Positions 59,059-64,000 of a DNA stretch of 64,000 nucleotides are shown here, one piece after another. This DNA is from Phallus indusiatus (lineage: Eukaryota; Basidiomycota; Agaricomycetes; Phallales; Phallaceae), in contig JAQFWX010000144.1 of assembly GCA_027605045.1 (NCBI GenBank), positions 1 to 64,000 of the forward strand, in the 5' to 3' direction. Positions within the stretch are counted from its first letter, which is position 1. Every line of letters starts with the position of its first letter. The notes beneath the pieces are model-generated. The model worked only from the letters and a program-made list of their open reading frames with translations. It was not told where the DNA came from and searched no databases. Position numbers and translations under genes: made by a program.

Positions 59059-59448
59059 TATAACCCACTGCTTGATACCCGCTCAAATTCAGAGCTGAGC
59101 GCTGAATCCCAAGGCGGGATGAGTATTTTTCTTTGATCTTGATTTTTGAGTTTTGTCACTGAAATTGTAGAATGTACATCATGTTGTTCAAGTTTTGTAT
59201 ATATCACATAAGATTGAAAGGATGTATTAATTCAATGAGCTTGGTTATAATCAATACATTCCAACCTCTACATGAAGACAAAAACGAAAACCCTTTTTTA
59301 ACGACGCAGTTACTTTGTGACTCTGAGCAGAAGACGTGGCATTATTTGATTGGCAAAAACACGGCCAGTCACGTTTTCGTAACACCAGGTCCATTGATGT
59401 CAGTTTTGCGCGACTCTGTCGTTTTCTGTAACCTTGGCTCTGACTATA

Positions 59449-61287
59449 ATGCCCTCAATATCTTTGACCCCAAAGTGGTCTACCGAATCATCAAATGATT
59501 CTGACCTACTGGTCTCCAAGCGCGCTCTTCCTTTGTACTATCATGGACCTTACACTCAGGACCTCTTGCCATACGATAAAAAACCACCATCCAGCCTGGA
59601 CTATGTTGCCCCTTTGGGATACTATTGTATCAAATGTCTGCTTCACTATTTCGACCAATTGGATTTAGAAGGTTCCCCTCGCCTTATTTTTGACACGAAC
59701 ACGCGCGGACAGCTTGGGCTGATGAAAATGTTGATACCCTTCTTCAGCCAACGTATGGCATCGTCACAGCTAAAATGGGTAGATCCTCGCTTATGGGCCA
59801 CTCTCATACAACTCTTCAATCATCTCCCATCGGCGTTCAAATCATATTCTCTTCCCCTCTCTGATATATACCTGCCTTTATTACAAACCGTCAAGTCGTC
59901 CGTTGATTTTACACTGGTTACTGTTCTAGATCTAAGCTGCGAAATGTACCTGACCGACGATACGATCGGACAGCTAAAGCCTCTGACAAACTTATGCGTA
60001 CTGGATCTAGGCAGCACGAAAATCAGCAGTTGGGGAATAAAGCAACTTTCAATGTGTTTAACACGGGACGAGGCGAGCGGTGTCCGATCCGGGCCTTGGG
60101 ACATCAGAATTCTAAGTATGAGAAGCTGTAGAAGGATTCGCGATGACGTCAAAGCTATTCTACAAAAGTTTCCTTTACTTTCTGTTGTCGGTGTGTCTTT
60201 GGGTTTCGGAATGACGTATCTCGGAAAAAACTGATCAATATCTTGTGTAGATCTTAGAGAAACATCTGTTACCGACACCACCTTGTCAAAATTTCAACAC
60301 CATCCATCCCCTCCTTTACGGTTATGTTACTATCCTTGTTCCACGATTTCATGGATTGACGCTCTATGGACACTGCATTCCCAGGAGCTCTTCAAATGTC
60401 GAACACAAAAACCGCATACGCTACATGTCGATACGTTGGAACATCCACCTCCTCATATGATTTGCGATCGTCCTATAGCACTCCTGAATAAAAAAATGGT
60501 CTCAGACAACCATAAAGTCCTCGTCTTACCACCTGGCGGCAAAAATAAATGTCAACTAGGGGATAACCAGAAGCCTGTCTGTCCACTGACTGATCGCGAC
60601 AACCAACGTTTCAAACGGAGTAATCTGGACTATGACGAAGAAACCGAAATTGAGAGTTCGGAAGGGTATGATCATGATGATTATGTGACGGAAACGGTGT
60701 GTCTCGGTTGAAATTTCAACTCAAATAACCTAACGACTGTTCAGTGGGAAGATACTGCTAGGAGTATATCAGATACATTGGCTGCACGAGAGTTCTATGC
60801 TCCAACAAGCGGATCGAACTTAGATGAAATGTCAAAGACCGAGCAATTCGCCCCTTCGTCCCAAAATTCGGACAAAGATTTAAGATTCATGTTCTTCCGA
60901 CACCCACCTTCGGTCGACAGTGTCCACACCCATTCCCTTTTAGACGTGAATGATACACGTTCTATACGCAACAAACAACTTTCTGACAGTATACTCATGC
61001 GAAAGAAGGCGAAAATGGCAGATTTCACTCGAGCACTCTTGAGTACGACAAGTGAGGCCAGAGAAGATGGGAAACGGAATTCTACCGATAACGCTTTGTC
61101 GATACAAGTCTCTGTGCCGGTAAACCCATTTCGGGCAAAAAATGCCCCACGAAAACAGACGTCGGTAAATCCAGTGACTCGTACCAAAGCAGACCTCAAT
61201 TCTGCGGATCAACAAGGTGAGCATGGAGAATGTGTCATGCTATATACTCGGGCGTTAAAAACGCAGATTCTCACTATTCATAAGTAG
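59449..61287 (+). CDS. Leucine-rich-repeat-like protein with disordered C-terminus
   Basis: Three exons, 59449-60190, 60251-60696 and 60745-61287 (introns 60 and 48 nt), total exactly 577 codons (576 residues). ATG at 59449 (MPSISLTPKWSTESSNDSDL) is chosen as the first in-frame Met. The middle part has LRR-like strands: VTVLDLSCEMYLTDDTIGQL, LTNLCVLDLGSTKISSWGIK, IRILSMRSCRRIRDDVKAIL, and after intron 1 LSVVDLRETSVTD. The pattern resembles F-box/LRR (AMN1-like) repeats. The last 300 residues are low-complexity with acidic EETEIESSEGYDHDD and basic patches. No F-box is visible. Likely a scaffolding or ubiquitin-related protein; function not established. Confidence 0.75.
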
Positions 61288-61699
61288 AAGTTCCTTTTTG
61301 CCAGCCGAAAAAAAGTAATATCACGAGAGGTTTTGATATGAAAGCGTGGACATCCAAAACGAAGAAATGACGCGTTGCCCGCCATCGTCCTTTGTTTAGG
61401 GAAAAATGCTCTTGACATAAACGTTGAACGTTGAACGTTCTGAATGGTACGTAGATTTGTCAAGTTGTGTCCTTACATGCATTCAGCTAGCGATCTCAAT
61501 ACTTCAAATGCAAATCAGGAGAAGAAGCATGGTTGCTCGCGGTGTACCCGTGTAAAAATTAGGTCGTGCATGTAAGATACACATGAGAACTCGATTGCCC
61601 CCAAACGCTAAATAAACACTCTATACTTATTACTTATTAGACGGACAGTCAATGCGTTCCATCTAAACATATATATTCAATTGCCAACAAAACGTCGCT
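61288..61699. other. Convergent 3' spacer
   Basis: Between two genes that point at each other. Nothing recognised; small ORFs only. Confidence 0.4.
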
Positions 61700-62070
61700 T
61701 CAAACGAAGAAATCCTGGGAATAAGAAAGATGACCATAATTATGACCATAATCATTATCACCCGGAATGTAAGAATATCCTTTCTTTATTGACAGTGCCA
61801 GAAGTCCTTTCCCAATAAGTACCATTGTCTCGAAGCACGACGAAGCAGGAGAATTACATTGCGGGAGGAGTATAGTCTGAGAGAGAAGACATAACAAAGC
61901 CTCTCCAAACTCTCGCAGTAAAGCTTTATATACATGTTTCACCTGACCTGCTTCCTTTTCAAGAAACACAGCTATGAATATGGCGATAAAAAACAATGTG
62001 ATGGTAAATATGACAACGTCCGTGACGAACGGGAAGGCATTGCCAAGTGGCAGTGGTGGTGATGAACGAG
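61700..62070 (-). CDS. Small membrane protein, partial model
   Basis: Open on the minus strand from about 62068, after a possible acceptor. GNAFPFVTDVVIFTITLFFI and AIFIAVFLEKEAG form one transmembrane helix, followed by KHVYKALLREFGEALLCLLS, QTILLPQCNSPAS and a Tyr/Gly-rich end (YSYIPGDNDYGHNYGHLSYS). The 5' exon was not found. It resembles the ORF at 55492-55716 in the QTILL region. No family recognised. Confidence 0.4.
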
Positions 62071-62540
62071 GATGCTATGCGGCTGACCTTCGAGCAGCTT
62101 CTTATTGAGAACTAAAGAAAAAGAAAGACAGGTATTCTTCAAAAATTCGTATATGATGAGATATAGTGTTTCAGTTCTGAATATCTTAAATAGTGTAGAT
62201 TCAATATCACAAGTATCTCTGTCAAAGTCGCTACACGTTATTCATTTTATTACGGCAATTTTAAATAGTATTTGGTATGATGTATGGCGAGGGTGCCCTG
62301 TGGCGATGATCGATCCCGACGAAAGCTGACTACGATGGAAACGAGGAGATAAGGACGACCCGAGGAATGACTACTGGCCAGAGAGGTCTGAGTGGGAAAC
62401 GTAAAATGAAGAAATTTGAATTACAGCGTCATTGTATTTGGACTCAACCGGATCCTACATTGTTATTGACATAACAGGATTATAATAACTGAAGTGCCAA
62501 AATCTCTGAAAAAAAGAAATTGTCAGTGGTTTAGCGACGC

Positions 62541-62694
62541 GTGACGAATTCGTCACGACTCTACCATCATCATGACGCATTATCACTTTCAAAGCTCCCC
62601 ACTTAGCCTCGCAAAGTGACGTCATCTAATCAATCACCAGACTCGTCACTTGCGTACTCCTCAACAATGTCGAAAGGTCTTAAATACTATATGG
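62541..62694 (+). promoter_or_regulatory. Promoter with CRE/ATF sites and TATA-like box
   Basis: A perfect 16-bp palindrome GTGACGAATTCGTCAC (62541-62556), further TGACG/CGTCA half-sites near 62573 and 62644, and a perfect CRE TGACGTCA (62617-62624). A TATA-like TTAAATACTATATGG lies at 62680-62694, about 50 bp before the ATG. CRE sites are bound by Atf1/CREB-type bZIP factors, which in fungi mediate stress responses. Confidence 0.6.
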
Positions 62695-62731
62695 CCCAGA
62701 CCAGCCTCATCTTTCTTTCTCAATAATAAAC

Positions 62732-64000
62732 ATGGCTACTGTGACTTATCCACCAACCATTGTTCCTTCTCCGAATACACCTGCCGAAGAATGGGCACAA
62801 CAAACTACTACCGTTGTCAACAGCGCAGGCGATGAACACAACAGTGTCGAAAATCCTGTCACTACACATACCACCACCACCACCACCACAGTCTCAGAAC
62901 TCGCGCCTGAGACTATGGGTATTCCAGGGAGCTATCCTGGTATTATAAGTACGTTTGTGAATTTAGAAAATACCGTGAATCCTATGGCTAACACTAGATC
63001 AATCACAAGGCGACTATGACACTGAACGTTTGAAGGAGAACACTAGAGAAGCTCTGGCAGCTGCATCAGACACTGCGCAAGAGCTTTATCAGAAGGCTGA
63101 GCAAACGGCGAAGGAGTATATCCCAGTCGCTCAACAGAACATAAATGAGAAGGCCCAGACGGTCTACGAAACTGCGGAACAGGCCGCCAGACAATATTTG
63201 CCCGAATCCGTTATTGGAAAACTGGAGCAAGTGGGTGTTTTAGGCTCTAAACCAATACCTAGTAAGAAAGCGCACCAATTTTGAATGTTATGAACGTCAC
63301 CTTTCACTCAGATGGTTATGTGGAAAGCGATTCACGCCCTGTTCCATATACATCGATGCCAACGGACGAAATTGGACCGTTTCATCCCACGCGTGGTGGA
63401 GTAGGAACATTACCGGGCCAACCAACTGAAGCCGCCGTTGCGAAACTCCCAGACGAACGCATCGAAGAGATGCGGGAGGAACAGCTACCCACGCACGAAA
63501 CTCAAACTGGTCCCACTCCTGGGGGCGTAGGTTCACTACCCGGAACAAGAAGCGAGACTAGTATTGCCAAACTTCCAGAGGAGCGCCTTCAAAGTAAAGA
63601 TACGACTTCCGTTCCAACGCCAGATTCGCGTCTGGACCACCTTCGGGGCGAGATGCCCTCTAGGGAAGTCGATACTGGACCCACTCATGGTGGAGTTGGA
63701 ACGTTACCAGGTCCACGGAGTGAAAGTGGAGTCGCTAAACTACCAGAAGAACGAATTACCGAGGCGAAGGACTCCAGCTCTCCAGTTGTCGCCGTCGGCA
63801 CGACTGGTCTAAAAGGTGAGAAGCATATTCATTTCGCCGTTAATTGTAAAAGTGCCTAAACATATTTAAATGCAGATACGAAGAAATCAGCAGCTGAAGC
63901 TAGTGACAAAAAGCCGCCGCAGACGATCTTGCCACTAACTGAGGCTACATCAACGCCGAGTGGACTAACAGCACCTCCGAAAACTGGCCAACATGTCCCT
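62732..64000 (+). CDS. Hydrophilic repeat protein (LEA/stress-protein-like), 3' end outside window
   Basis: Four exons within the window: 62732-62948, 62998-63261, 63312-63815 and 63876-64000+, with introns of 49, 50 and 60 nt, all in phase (370 codons so far). The N-terminus MATVTYPPTIVPSPNTPAEE is followed by a Thr run. Exon 2 has Ala/Glu/Lys-rich amphipathic helices (AAASDTAQELYQKAEQTAKE, QTVYETAEQAARQYLP) like those of group-3 LEA or lipid-droplet proteins. Exon 3 has at least three imperfect repeats of the form TGP-x2-GGVG(T/S)LPG-x5-(S/A)VAKLP(D/E)ER. The protein is highly charged, with no signal peptide or enzymatic motif. A role in stress or desiccation protection is inferred from composition and from the CRE-rich promoter. 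Confidence 0.82.

Overview
The window is a chromosome end of a filamentous fungus, most likely a mushroom-forming basidiomycete (Agaricomycetes). It opens with about 260 bp of telomeric repeat (CCCTAAA, i.e. TTTAGGG on the other strand). Genes carry many short introns (about 41-64 nt; GT[A/G][A/C]G donors, CTAAY-like branch sites, TAG/CAG acceptors). Protein families that I associate with Agaricomycetes are present: a subtelomeric RecQ helicase with an N-terminal zinc-finger region, an F-box-like gene, WYGPWN/PD-(D/E)XK-like proteins and hAT/gypsy elements. No species is assigned.

Layout. 1-2.5 kb: telomere, two minisatellites and a coding relic. 3.5-14.4 kb: three minus-strand genes reading toward the telomere. 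These are a stand-alone copy of a Cys-rich domain (3532-4528), a roughly 1,640-codon telomere-linked RecQ helicase (5255-10458) that ends in a second copy of that domain, and a complete six-exon 2-oxoglutarate/Fe(II) oxygenase gene (12667-14397). Both helicase-family genes fit a spliced model except for one single-base frameshift each. The helicase and oxygenase genes share an identical 28-bp element upstream. 14.9-25.1 kb: a strange block with no long ORFs but dozens of minus-strand splice-donor-like sites and internally repeated, diverged segments. 25.5-27.0 kb: a 21-22-bp minisatellite split by a solo LTR.

27-47 kb is a transposon graveyard: hAT fragments, a decayed Cdc48/p97 fragment split by a solo LTR, and a hAT element sitting inside a Ty3/gypsy pol remnant. 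That pol remnant and a 320-bp insertion inside it are packed with consecutive short perfect hairpins, the most unusual feature of the window. The pol remnant runs directly into a PIF1-like helicase fragment. Two paralogous PD-(D/E)XK-like genes (40846-41715 and 42600-43458) and further LTR debris follow.

49-64 kb is more ordinary chromosome: an F-box-like gene (minus), a small unknown gene, a short-chain dehydrogenase with a 7-nt micro-exon, an RNase III with a dsRNA-binding domain, a leucine-rich-repeat-like gene, a small membrane protein, and the 5' part of a hydrophilic repeat protein with a promoter rich in CRE/ATF (TGACG) motifs, which runs off the window end.

Gene models were spliced by eye from reading frame and splice consensus. 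Where exon lengths sum to a whole number of codons this is stated, because it is a strong internal check.
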